A stretch of 64,000 bases of DNA from the NCBI GenBank assembly GCA_003117195.1, contig BDSI01000021.1, positions 992,001 through 1,056,000 of the forward strand, written 5' to 3'. The position numbers and the translations under genes are program-made. Shown here piece by piece: positions 1-15,936 of the stretch (position 1 is its first letter; each line of letters starts with the position of its first letter). The notes under the pieces were generated by a model. The model was given only the letters and a program-made list of their open reading frames with translations, made no database searches and was not told the origin of the DNA. This DNA comes from Eudorina sp. 2006-703-Eu-15. Lineage: Eukaryota; Chlorophyta; Chlorophyceae; Chlamydomonadales; Volvocaceae.

Positions 1-506
1 CGCCGCAGATGGAGAGGTGCGGGCAACCGCCAACCGAAAACCCCTAACACATGCCCCAAAGGCTCGGCATTCATCGATACCTCTGTGCCGTGCCGCGGGA
101 TGAGCAAAGCAAGCATGAGATTCCGGTCAACATATTTTTGGTGCCATAAAAGCATTAGTATGCAATGCATGAGGCAGTTGGTAACCCGCTTAGTCGCTGC
201 CTGTCCTCACTTGTTCGCCCTCCACCGTCGTACCGTCGTACTGTCGTATCGTACCATGCATTTTTCTCATCCACGATGCATCAGTACGGAATAACGACAC
301 ATGTGGGTTATGTACGGCACTGGTTTGTATGCACGGCAATGGCTTCGTTGCCACGCCACCGTATGGAGGTTTATGTGTACGGCACCCTGCCTTGGACTTG
401 GCCAGCGTGGTGACAGCGTGACATGTACTCCGTTATGTACGGCATGTGTTATGTACGGTATAACACATGAACAGCATGCCCTCCCGACCGGCCCACGACC
501 CAACCC
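1..506. other. Upstream region of the first gene
   Basis: No gene is supported here. The stretch at about 300-460 holds several copies of a TGTACGGCA-type word (near 313, 378, 436 and 452) within T/G-rich sequence. It probably contains the promoter and 5' UTR of the gene that starts at 507, but no TATA box or start site can be pinned down. Upstream exons of that gene cannot be excluded. Confidence 0.4.
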
Positions 507-3500
507 ATGCCGCAGCAGCCGCTGCCGACACAACGGCCGCAGCAGGTGCCGATTGGATGGCACCCGGGGGACGAGCTCTTCTTCACGCCCCGGAACTCCG
601 CGCCAAACAGCAGGCCCGGCTCGCCCTCGACTGGCGGCGGCGGCGCCGCCTCCGGATCCCGGCCGTCGTCGCCGGCGTTGGAGGCGCGCCGGACCGTAGG
701 CGGCGGCGGCGCCGCCGCCACAGCCGCCGATGAGCTGGTGTCGCGTGCGGACAGCGGCCGAGAGGCGAACTCGCAGCCGGGCACCACCTGTCGTACTGTT
801 GACGCCGCGGCGGCGGCCAGCCGGTCGTCGTCGGCGCGGCAGGCATCGCCTCGGAGCTCGTTCGGACCCAAGCGGCTGTCGTCGCCACGGGTGTACCCCT
901 CTCCGATCGTCACGCCCGACCGCGGCGGCAGCCCTCCCGACGGCTTCAACCCGCGCATCGCGGCGGAAGTCACGGCCGCTGCGGCGGCGGCGGCGGCCGC
1001 CGCCGCGGCAGCGGCGCGCGCGACGCGCGGCGCGGCGGAGAGGGACGCGGACGCAGCGGACGGCGCCGCCGCGGCGGCGGCGGCGGCGGACGCCGCGTCG
1101 TCAGGCTCAGTGTCCATGACGCGGCCGACAATCGGCGTCGCGGGGCCGGGATCCCAGACGGGCACCTGGCGGCAGTTGTGGGCAGTGGCGGAGGCGCTGA
1201 CGTCACTCGCCGGCAGCGCCAGCAGTCGCATCGCGGGGCTGATCGGCCGCCCCTGGTCACGGCCCGGCAGCGGCGGCAGCGCCAGCAGCGGCGGCTTGGG
1301 CGCGACGGCGCCGCCCGCCGGCAACACCAGCACCACCGGAGGCGGCGGCAGCAGCGGCAGCGGCGGCAGCGGCAGCCGCTTCGAGACGCCCCGAAACCTG
1401 TCCATTGAGGGCTCCCCGCTGCAAGGCTCTAGGCAGGGCAGCATGGAGCGCCGGAACCTGACAGGCCCTGGCGACGCGGCGACGGAGACGACCGCCGCCG
1501 GCACTGACCCACGGGTCCGTCGTCCCCTGCTGCTGAGTGACGTCACCGAGGCAGGGACAGACGAGGAACAGGACAGCGGCGACAGCGGCTTCGACGTCGT
1601 GTCCTTGTCGAGTGGGTGCATGGCGGCGCCGCTCTCCGGCGGCGGCCCGCCAGGCTCCCTGCTGCCGATGCCGCCGCACGTCACGGCCGTCTCAGCCGTC
1701 GGCGGCGGCGGCGGGCACCGGCTGGCGTTCTCCAGCACCGCGTCGTCGCCGTCGTCGCCGAGGGCTCGTGCGCGGCTGTCCGACGACCCGCCCCCGCCGG
1801 CGCCGCCGGGTTGGTTGCAGGAGCCGGGGGAGGACGGCGGGGACCTGCAGCGGGTCGGCGGCGGGGACCGCAGCGGCGCGCTGGAGGACGAAGCGCAGGG
1901 TCTGCACAGCCGCATGCGTCCCCGCCGAATGCAGGAGCCTGTACGGCAGCAGGCGCAGGAGCCGGTTCTGCTGCTGCCGCCGCCGCTGCCGCCGCCGCCG
2001 CCACCGCCGCCGCCCCTGAAGCTGCAACTGCCGCCGGCACCGGCGCCGCCGCCCCTGAAGCTGCCGCCGCCGCCGCCGCCGCTACTGGGGCGGCCGGGTG
2101 AGGTGGCGGAGAGCTGGTCAGGTAGCCCAGCCAATCAGATCGAGGCGACGCGGCCGCGGGCCGTCCCCGGGCCGCAACCGCCGCCGCCGGGGACCAGCGC
2201 GGCGCCACTGTTTCGCTGCTCCTCGGCGGACACAGCGCAGCATCCGCACCACCACCACCACCCGCACAGCGGGGCGGCCTCCCCCGACCGGCCCACCGCC
2301 ACGGCCCCAGGCAGCGTGGGGCCGTGCCGCGGCGTCAGCGTCCCCGAGCTCGACGCCGCGCTGCTCCGCAGCGTCTCTGAAAGCGCGCGGGTCGGGCACC
2401 GAGATTGGGACCGGGACCGGGGCTTGGCAGCGCGGCGGTACCAGCCTGTGGGATGCCGCAGCCTGGACGCCGCGCCGTCGCGTTTCGCCGAGGCCGCCGC
2501 AGCCACAGCTGCTCCGCGGGCCGCCGCAGCCGCCGCCGTCGCCGTGGCGCCGCGAGTCGCCGGCGCTGGCGGCGGCGGCGTGACCGGCCGTTTCGCCTGG
2601 AATACGTCACGCAGCGACGCTGACGTCAGCGACGGCGGTGGAGTTAGAGGCGGCGGCGGCGGCGGTGGCGGCTTGACAAGCGCCGCTGCCGCCGCCACGA
2701 CGGCCGCCGCCGCCGATTGGGAGGACAGCAGCACCGACGAGGAGGAGGCTTGCGGGGAGGCGGCCAGCTGTGGGTCAGGGCTACTTCCCGTCACCATGCT
2801 GAAGCCGCTGCCGCCTCACCTGGATGCAACCGCCACGGCGGCGGCAGCGGCCGCAAACGCAGCCGCTGCGACACCGTACGGCGGCGCTGGACGCGGCCTT
2901 GATGGCGGCGGTCAGGACCGCGCGGCGGCACGTCCCGTCAGCGTCATATCGCTGGCCTCGTCGTACACGGCGGCAGCGCCGGCTAGCGCCTCCGGCAAAG
3001 AGGCCGATGACGGCACCGCCGCCGCCGCTGCCGCCGCTAGCAGGGACGCGGTGTTCGGGGCCGGCATCGGCGGCGACGCCACGCGGCTGCAGACCCACGG
3101 GGCGATCCACGCCGCGCAGGGGCAACAGCAGCAGCAGCGCCGCCGCCGCGGCGGCGGCGGCGGCGGTGGACCGCCGCCGCCCCAGCCCATACCGCTACGG
3201 CCGCCGCCGCCGCCACCGCCGGCGCCGCCGCAAAATCCGCCGGGCGAGATCCTCATTATTGAGGACGTGGCCATCGGCAGTTTCCCTGGCCGCGCCGGTC
3301 TCACACTGCTCTTCCGTGTGCGGTGCCGCCAGCCCGGCAACCGAATCGGTTTCTTGCCGTACAGCGCCTGGATTCCGTACTCTCACCTGCCGCCCGGCGA
3401 CGGCCACGAGGCGCTCCGGCGCTTCATGCAGACCGCCCGTTGGCGCCGCTTCAAGGCCGGCAGGCAGTACACGAACTTCGCGCGCGACAATCGCAATGAG

Positions 3501-3548
3501 GTGCCGCGGCTGGTGACGATCTCTGAGGACGAGTACGAGGACGAGTAG
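507..3548 (+). CDS. Low-complexity protein with possible chromodomain-like C-terminus
   Basis: This is a single open frame of 1,013 codons. Residues 1 to about 905 are low complexity: Gly/Ser/Ala-rich, with poly-Ala runs near residues 152-168 and 185-195, Pro tracts near 498-535 (with a repeated PPLKLPPP-like segment) and again near 890-910, and a His run near 590. The last ~100 residues change character and look folded: they begin GEILIIEDVAIGSF, contain hydrophobic strands, a W-I-P-Y-S-H-L segment and an ALRRFM helix, and end in an acidic EDEYEDE tail. The alternation of strands, the W.P...L pattern and the following helix recall a chromodomain, such as those carried by Gypsy-type retroelements, but the aromatic cage is not clear. 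Codon third positions are strongly GC. The annotated ATG is the first in this frame; extra 5' exons are possible. Function unknown; a nuclear or chromatin role is only a guess. Confidence 0.55.
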   Translation: MPQQPLPTQRPQQVPIGWHPGDELFFTPRNSAPNSRPGSPSTGGGGAASGSRPSSPALEARRTVGGGGAAATAADELVSRADSGREANSQPGTTCRTVDAAAAASRSSSARQASPRSSFGPKRLSSPRVYPSPIVTPDRGGSPPDGFNPRIAAEVTAAAAAAAAAAAAAARATRGAAERDADAADGAAAAAAAADAASSGSVSMTRPTIGVAGPGSQTGTWRQLWAVAEALTSLAGSASSRIAGLIGRPWSRPGSGGSASSGGLGATAPPAGNTSTTGGGGSSGSGGSGSRFETPRNLSIEGSPLQGSRQGSMERRNLTGPGDAATETTAAGTDPRVRRPLLLSDVTEAGTDEEQDSGDSGFDVVSLSSGCMAAPLSGGGPPGSLLPMPPHVTAVSAVGGGGGHRLAFSSTASSPSSPRARARLSDDPPPPAPPGWLQEPGEDGGDLQRVGGGDRSGALEDEAQGLHSRMRPRRMQEPVRQQAQEPVLLLPPPLPPPPPPPPPLKLQLPPAPAPPPLKLPPPPPPLLGRPGEVAESWSGSPANQIEATRPRAVPGPQPPPPGTSAAPLFRCSSADTAQHPHHHHHPHSGAASPDRPTATAPGSVGPCRGVSVPELDAALLRSVSESARVGHRDWDRDRGLAARRYQPVGCRSLDAAPSRFAEAAAATAAPRAAAAAAVAVAPRVAGAGGGGVTGRFAWNTSRSDADVSDGGGVRGGGGGGGGLTSAAAAATTAAAADWEDSSTDEEEACGEAASCGSGLLPVTMLKPLPPHLDATATAAAAAANAAAATPYGGAGRGLDGGGQDRAAARPVSVISLASSYTAAAPASASGKEADDGTAAAAAAASRDAVFGAGIGGDATRLQTHGAIHAAQGQQQQQRRRRGGGGGGGPPPPQPIPLRPPPPPPPAPPQNPPGEILIIEDVAIGSFPGRAGLTLLFRVRCRQPGNRIGFLPYSAWIPYSHLPPGDGHEALRRFMQTARWRRFKAGRQYTNFARDNRNEVPRLVTISEDEYEDE

Positions 3549-6500
3549 CAGCTGCCGTGCGGAGGTGCGGCGGGGCGTGGCTGAGCGGCCACGCCGGTGT
3601 TGTTGGAGCTGCGGGTGCGCCGCCGCGTGGGTGGACCACCGGCGCCGCCGCGTGGGTGGACCGCCGGGGGGCGGCGAGAACCGGGGCGCCGGGCTGTGGC
3701 CTGACTGGGACCCCTCCAGGAGTGCGAGGTTAACCGTACGACATCTCGTGTGGGGTCGGGATGGGAGCCCGGGGGCGTGAGTGCGCAGGAGGAGCGCTGG
3801 GGCGACCAGAGCAGTGCCCACGGGGGGGGGGACTTGTGTGAGCTCGCGGATGCGGGTGAGGGTGCTGGCGCCCGACAGTCCCTCCGGTCGGAGATCAACA
3901 AACCTCGAAATCGACGAATCTCGGAATCACCAAATCTCGGAGATCAACAAATCTCGAGGTCGATACCTGGCGTTCGCACCAAGGGGACTCGCGCGGGGGC
4001 TTGTGGCCGGGACCCCTAGGCCGCGGAGGAGGCGGAGGAGGCGGAGGAGGGTTGGGGACCCGTGACAGCCACCGTACCGCAGCTGGGCCGGTGCTGGTTC
4101 ACATTCATGACATTTTGGTGCCGCGTGCGCGTGGCCCAGCGGAACCGCCCGATACCCAGCATAGACAGGGCCTCTGCAGGTCAGGTCAGGCGTCAGGGCT
4201 GTCGAATCGGAGGCAAGTCAATAATAATAGTAACAATAACGGCGCACTGTCACACGGACACGGACGAGCTCCGGTACGGGCATCTCCGGGCTTAGCTGTG
4301 TGATCCTTGATTGTCACGCACTCCCTTGCTCTGCCTGCCTGCGAACACACCCGGGGCTTCTCATTAAACACCCGGGTGGATGGGCTGTGTGTGTGCTCGC
4401 GCAGAAGCCGGCGCCGCGCGATATGTGCGGCGTATCACTTAGCGCGCTGTGCTGGGGATGGGAATAGGACCGGGCACGGGGACGGTGGTGGTGGATGTGA
4501 AGTAGGAGGAGAAGGGCCGGAGGGTTGTGGGATTCAGAAAGCGCCAGCCTTAAATGTCCATACGACATTGGTGGTGATTGTGTACGGACACAGTGTACTG
4601 TCGTACTGTAGTATCAAAGTCACAAATGCTACCATGGTACTGCATCCGGGTTCGTTGTGATTTTTGGTAGTTTGATGGTCGCGGTTTTGGTTGTTGACAG
4701 GTTTTGGTTGTTGGCAACGGCGGTCGTACGGCTGCGGATGATGGCTTGGGTGGCGGCGGACGGACAAGGGGTACGGCGGCCTGGTCCTGTGTGCGGGACT
4801 TCCACGTGCAGTACCACCGTATGCAAGTTCGTACCGCAGGTCGATGGCAGGGAGGAAAGCCATGGCCAGGAAAGGCAGGGGGCAAGGTCCAAGGACGGAG
4901 GCACGGATTCGCGCGCAATCGTGGCGTGCAGCCGGTACGGCAGTCGGTACGGCAGGAGGATCGTACACTATCTAGTGCGGAGCACGCCGCCGGTGCTAAC
5001 CCTCCCCCTTAGCCTTTTCACAGTCTCGGGAGGGGTCCAACCCCTGGGTCGCGCCACATGGCGCACGGCGCACCTCGAGGACAACAAGCCACGTCATGCC
5101 CCACTTGGTACGACGACACAGTACGGCATGGTGCGGCGCGGTGCGCCTCGGGGGGCATGGGCCCCACATCCCTTGGCCGCAGCGTCCTCTGAACATCCAG
5201 AGCTTCATTTGGCACCGGCGCCCCAGGCCCATTATATGTTTTTGGTGTTGTTGTTGGCAGTCGGCGAGCGACAGATATCCGGAGGGATCTGCGTCCCGGG
5301 CTTATGGAAGAGGAGTAGGGAAGTGGTACGACTGTGTGCATTTGTTTGTTATGCGGCGGGCAAGGCAGGAGTGCGCGATATGCAAGGGGTGTCAATATGG
5401 TATTTTAGCGAAGCAGCCTGCACCTGCGGGTGTGTCTGTGTGTCTGTGCGTGTTTAGAGAAGACACCCGCCGGAGGCCCGACCCAAACCGTGTGTGTGTG
5501 GGGGGGGGGGGGTTGTACCAGTTCTGCGCCCTCAGGGAAATATAGTCCGTGGTCGGTTGATGTGCCGCCGCATCCGGACGAGAAGGGATCCTTGACCGTA
5601 CGTCCCGGACCCATGGGTCGGTCGGCTCCACCGGGAAGCTCGAGGGATGTCTCCCCCCCTGTCCCCCCGCCATGGGCCGTCTAGGGTGCCGTGCCGGTGT
5701 GGGTTTGATTTCCTCCGTCCGCTGCGACGTGCCATCCCCGTCACTACTCCCCCGGAAGTCCAACCCGCTGCCCCGCCTGTGGCCATTGCGTCCCCCTGTC
5801 GGCAGCCGCCAGTCGGCTCCAGGGGAACACGCACCCGCACCCGTCTGCCGCGCGCATCTCACGGGGTTTGTGTACATGGGGTGCCTGCGTGCACGGCGTC
5901 CATTCGTTCCCGCTTATCGGGGTTGCTTGCCGGGCGCGCTGAAGTAGGGCACGCCAAGTAGGGCGCGCCAAGTCAATGTTAGGGTGCCAGCGCGAGCACG
6001 CCTGGGGAGGTGCAGCTCGGAAGCAATCGCTCAGCTTTAAAGAGCCGTAGCTAGAATTTATTTAGGTTTTGCTTGGGAGGGCGCTGGCCAGCTGGTCGGA
6101 CTGATGTGAGTGATGGGCAGGAGGAACGAAGGCGCGCTCTCCGAAACCGGTTCCAGGTGCGCGGACGCGCCATGCCGCGGGCCGTGGCTGCATGCGCGCG
6201 CGTTCTGTGGATGGGTAGGGGTGGTGGTGTGCGGCACTGTGGTGGCCTAGTGCTGCAAGGACTGGGGAGGGGTCTGCTGCAGAAGCAGTTGGCTGCGGCG
6301 TCTCCTGGTGGATGTGGCGTCCTAGCTGCGTCGCACTGCACTGCTGAGGGATTTGAAAACTGACGTCGCGTTGCCTTGTGTCTGTCTCGGGTATGCGGGG
6401 ACGGGGGCGAGGGGCAATAATGCGATGTTGGGGGGGTTGGGATTCGGAGCGGGAAGGAGCGGGAAGGAGCGGACGGGTCCTTGTTGTGGAGTTAAGCGGC

Positions 6501-8618
6501 AGATGCTGTCAGGTGCTGCTGTCAGGCAGGCAGGCAGGCAGGCAGGCCTGAAACAGCGCCCAGGCACTGACGGCACGACAGTACATACGGCAAGTACGAC
6601 GATTGGCACAAGTGCCGAGAGAGTCTCGGTCGCGAGGACTGTCGGAGCTGTGCTGTGCTGTCCTGTGCTGCGCTGTGCTTCCGTAGTACGGCTACTCTGG
6701 CATGGATGCTACGCTGCAATCAGAACTACTGATGAACTACTGTTCCAATTGAACGGAACCCGGGGACCACGCAATGGCACGGCAATGTTTATTCCCATGT
6801 TGCATCGCGGCAACGCGACCGAAGCGGTGACGGCGAAACGCTTCGAGGGGTTCGTGAGGGTTGCGGAGAGGAGCGGGCGGATGGCGACTGATCAGGTAGT
6901 ACGGCTTGAGCGGGTCGCGTTCTCGCGTATCGGTGGCGCTTGGAGGTTTTGGAAGCAGACGGTACGTGTCGGTTGGTGGTTGTTATGGAGCAACTGCTAC
7001 AGGACCGCAGTAGGATAAGGAGGAGTTACGGCGGTATGGCGGAAGGACGACCATGGTTCGGTCTTGGCTTAACATCTCTTGCACGGACCTTTCTGACCTC
7101 CCCGCCTTGAAGCTCCACGTAATAGCCCCCGGCGAGGCGGCCGGCGTGATACATGCACGACACGGCACGGCATGGTACGGCACATACGGTACGGCGCATG
7201 GCAAGGTTTGTATGTGGACTTCATCGTTCACCGACCGGTATCACCGTACACATACACAACCTCCACAAACCTTACCATACGTGCCGTATGTGCATGGCAA
7301 GGTATGTGCAAGCTGTGTATGTATATGGTGATACCGGTCGGTGCTCATACGGGCAGCTCCTGCGAGATGCGTTTAGCGATATCCGCGGAGGAGACACACG
7401 GGAACCGGGTCCCGATGCCCGGCTTGTCGCAGCGGCGTGGTGAAGCGGGTTTTGAGACCACCAGGCCACAAACGGTGGTCCTCGGGCGGCTCCATCCGGT
7501 GGAGCGCTGTCGTGCAACCAGGCCATAGAATCTTTTGACTGCAGCCTTTCGAGTTAGGATGAACCCTGATGAGCGATCACACGAGGACTGGAAGTTCGGC
7601 AACGGGCGAGGACCATAACCCTTGCGTAGACCAAAGAAGCTGTTTCGGCCACCTAATGCTGCGCTTTGGTGCCGTATCATCGTTGCATCAATCAACCGAA
7701 GTCTGCGGCTTTGAATTCGTGGCCAGTATGTTGGCGCGGCCTCGTGCGCTGCCAAAAAGGTCTAGGAAACCCGCGACAATCACCAGAAGCGGACCAGTAA
7801 AAACAGTGTGACCAGGGCGGAAGGAAAACTGTGATCGAATGAGTGCCCGGCGCGCTATTGATATGTACGAACAGCTGTCATAATAAAATACTCAGACAAA
7901 TACTGGATTGCATCGATCGATTAAAGGCGGCCTTCATCCGCAAGCATAAATCGAGGCCCAAGTCCGATACTACAGTGACGATGTAGTGCCTGAACAGCCA
8001 GCTGGTTTGGACTACCTGGATTCGGGAATAAGTACGTGCATGGACGTCTTTAAAGAGGAATCAGGATCGGCATACACGTTTTGGGGTTGGCACAGCAAGG
8101 TGCTTGGCCCTGCACGCTAGACCCCAACACGGGCGTGGCGCCTGCCTGCCATACCTTGACGACTTGCAAATCTGCCCATGGTAGTGGAGTGCATTGCCGT
8201 TGATTTCTAGCTCTAGGTCACCGATCAATGGTGAAGACGAAGCGCCTAGTGTTTCGGGATCATCGGGAGCCACCCGAACCGCGTCGTCACCTGATCTTCA
8301 ATGGCACAAGGGGTACGGGATCGCAATGGATATCATCCATAGCAAAGTTCATCATGGCAAAGTCACAGAAGGAGTGGTCATGCTGTACTTCCTGGCAATG
8401 GGAAGTACTGCATGTACGGTCGACTTTTCAGGCCCCAAAGTTGTACTCTATGCTTTGAGCGTCTATTGGCTCGAGAGTAATTTGCGCAGAGAAGTACATC
8501 TGAAACCTGCTGGGCACCCTGCTCCTCCCCTATCGTTCCGGCACCAAGTTCCCGTTATTGAAGGCGCTCATGACCGGGCAGATCTAATTTTTTTTGTTAT
8601 TTACAAGCAGTTATCAGC
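3549..8618. other. Intergenic region, no supported gene
   Basis: About 5 kb with no reading frame that resembles a known family or shows coding-like structure. It contains a 29-bp direct duplication near 3617-3670, short ATCTCG-rich repeats at 3895-3965, a G run at 5498-5511, a (CAGG)n tract near 6521-6548 and a compact set of inverted repeats at 7183-7343 (listed separately). The first few hundred bases are presumably the 3' UTR of the preceding gene and the last few hundred the promoter of the SnRK2 gene at 8619. Confidence 0.5.
7183..7343. repeat. Two interleaved inverted repeats (foldback element)
   Basis: Arm B at 7229-7258 and arm B' at 7314-7343 are reverse complements at 28 of 30 positions. 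Arm A at 7183-7212 and arm A' at 7265-7292 are also imperfect reverse complements, both built around CACATACGG...AAGGTTTGT. The order A-B-A'-B' is interleaved, so the two stems cannot form as simple nested hairpins. The segment is rich in the TACGGCA word seen elsewhere in the window. Confidence 0.7.
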
Positions 8619-13327
<4,709 letters not shown>

Positions 13328-14162
13328 GGCGAACCCAACCCGCCATTCGATCGACCATCCAGCGGCGCCGCTGCTGCCTCGCGGCCGCTGCAGGGCCTGC
13401 GTCCCTGGGGAGGCCCACAGCTCCCCAGCGCCTTCTCACTGTCTCCCACTGTCGCGCTGTGTGTGTGAGGTTGGGGTTGGAGGAGGGGGCCGCGAACGCG
13501 GACATGGACACATGGACGCGGTGCGGTGGGGTGCGGTGGGGTGGGGTGGGGTGCGGTGCGGTGTGGTGGGGTGCGGTGTGGTGGGGTGCGGTGAAGTGGG
13601 GTGCGGTGAGATGAGGTGCGGTGAGGCATGCATGTGTTTGCCGGGACAGGGCCCCAAAATGCGCCGCGCCCCAAGGCGCTCTCACGCGGTGTGTGGCACT
13701 GCGGGTCACAGACGGGGGTCGGCCCCCCCCCTTTGTGTGTGTGTGTGGCGCTGTGCTGGTTGGCATCGTTCGCTCGTGCGGGGCCGGCGGCGGCGGGCCC
13801 TCGAGTCCTCAGCTGCTGGCGCCGTGTCGCCGGCACCCGACGGACTCCCCGTGACGGACTCCTTGCGTGGGGGCGCGAGGGGGGGCGGGGCGGGGCGGGG
13901 CGGGGCGGGGCGGGGCGGGCTGCGAAACGCAAGAGCTCCCTTCCGGACCTTATCTCGCCCTGTCGGGTCCGCCTCCCTAGAGCCGCGGGGAGCGTTGCGG
14001 CCCGCATCCTCGCCGCTGCCGCTCCTTTTGGGTTTGTGGGCACGCACGCACGCCCAACACACCACACACACTGTATACACACAGCTCAGTTCTCTTTGTA
14101 CCCCCCCCTAAACACATACACACACTCAGGGGTCTGCGGGGGCCCTTCGCGAAGCACGCGAG

Positions 14163-14226
<64 letters not shown>

Positions 14227-15936
14227 GGGTGGGGAGCACTCGTGACCCGTGGGGCAGCAGCACACCGACCACCGCGTCCGTCCGTCCGTATTCCGTACGT
14301 TCCTATTGCTATGCCCGTGCTTGCCATGCGCACTGGTGGTGGCGCGGTCGTCTTGTTTGGCTGACCTGTTTGTCCGGTTGCGTTGCCAATATTAAGTACG
14401 TCGCAGGTTTTGGTAAGTACATGGGCTTGGGCGGTTCTGGGCGGGCTCCTCATTCAACACCACCGCGATACGGGGGTAGCGGTGCCGGTGCCGGTGGGAG
14501 GGGGGCGGTGGGAGGGGGCCGGTGGCGATGGCGTCGCCCGCGCTTGGACTTAGTGGGACCAGCAAGAGCGCCGATGGGTGGGCGCAGCACGATCCCACAC
14601 GCGTGGGTGGATCGTCCGCGCCTGCGCTGGCGCCGTGCTGTTGCCGGAGTACGGTACAAACAATTTCCGCCTCCCTGGACGGGTTATTTCTATTGTCCGC
14701 GGTGCGGCTCAACACTAGACCTTTAGAACTGCTGAGAGAATTTTGATGGCCTTCGCCCGGCGAAGCGACATGGCCGCTGCGCCGGAAGCGACTTGACTGC
14801 TACTCTGGAACCCAGGCTCGGCGGGATTGGGCCCGGGGGGATGCGTTTCGCAGCCGAGCTGGAATCCACGGGAATGGGATCCACAGGCGGCCAGTCCTCA
14901 GGAAGAAATTTGAAGCTTAACACAAAGGGCAAGCCCGGGCGCGGAGTCACAGGCGGGTGGAGTTTCGGAGGGGTCTGGCTGGCCTTATGGCAGGAGCGGC
15001 TCGCTCGGTCTATGTGAGGACCGAAAGCGCCGCCACAGCGCGTGAGGGCGTTGGGAGATTCATCACACCGTGGCGCCAATTCATGGGACTGCGAGCGACT
15101 CTGAATGACTGAAGCGCTGTGCCGCGATGTTGCCATGGACGATGCGGTTGGGTCCCGTACACTCAGAAGTGCGTTGTTGTCGTACACGCGGCGGTTGGGC
15201 CGATGGGCCCCGTACTTCGCCGTGCTGACGTATTGTGGTTAGTTTCATTGTGGTGCTTTGTGGGGGCGTCCTCCGTATTGCGGTTGGGCTGCGGCTGGGC
15301 CGTGTGCTTCGCCGTGGTCTTGCAGGGGGGGGGGCCGTGCGCCGGGGCCGCGCTGACAGCCCGTTGGGCACTGACTGGCGCTGCGATGTGCGCTGCGAGA
15401 TCTTGCATCTTTCTCCAGACTCGTTGCTGGCTGTGGATACAGACAGACATCGGCGTCGGCCGAGGGACACAACACGTCCTCGTTGCTCGCCTCTGAATGA
15501 CCAGGTTGTAATGATTGTGAAGATTGTAAGGACATTCCCAATGTGGCTGTCCGGGGAGCTGCATGGGATGGGAAAGAGAGGGTCATGATCGCGCCTTGGA
15601 TTGTCGTGTGCCAGGAGTATTCGTACGTGTTCACGTGCTCGCCTTCCGGTTGGCCCGGTACCGAGATGGCACACATGGCGCTCAGTCATGGAGCTCTTGC
15701 CAGTTTTCGTTTTTCTTGGTCCGATGAACCTGTACAACCTGTACAACAGCCCCCTGATGCACCAACTGCCACCAACTGCCGGCAGCTGCCCGATTCGTTC
15801 GGTTTCGGCGTCAGGTTTTTGTTAGGGCAGTGCGTATATCGCAATGAAACGTCGTAATGCTTAGGAAAAATGCCGATCACTGCTGGAATTGAAACATAGC
15901 CGACTTTGGTATCTGCCCTTACGCCAAGAATGTAGA
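13328..15936. other. Region between the two SnRK2 genes
   Basis: No convincing gene. The first kilobase holds simple repeats: GTGCGGTGGG-type at 13515-13625, GGGGC runs at 13876-13920 and a long (GT)n tract at 14165-14225. A minus-strand open frame at 14723-15187 (154 codons) matches nothing I recognise. The last few hundred bases should contain the promoter of SnRK2 copy 2. Confidence 0.5.
14165..14225. repeat. (GT)n microsatellite
   Basis: About 30 uninterrupted GT dinucleotides between the two SnRK2 genes. This is a likely length-polymorphic locus. Confidence 0.98.

Noticed and set aside
449..2134. 561-codon minus-strand open frame opposite the first gene
   Set aside because: It is low complexity throughout and arises because GC-rich codons leave few stops on the other strand. 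The plus frame ends in a folded-looking domain, so I chose plus.
14723..15187. 154-codon minus-strand frame between the SnRK2 genes
   Set aside because: No recognisable motif, no homology I can name, and no supporting splice structure. It is kept as intergenic.
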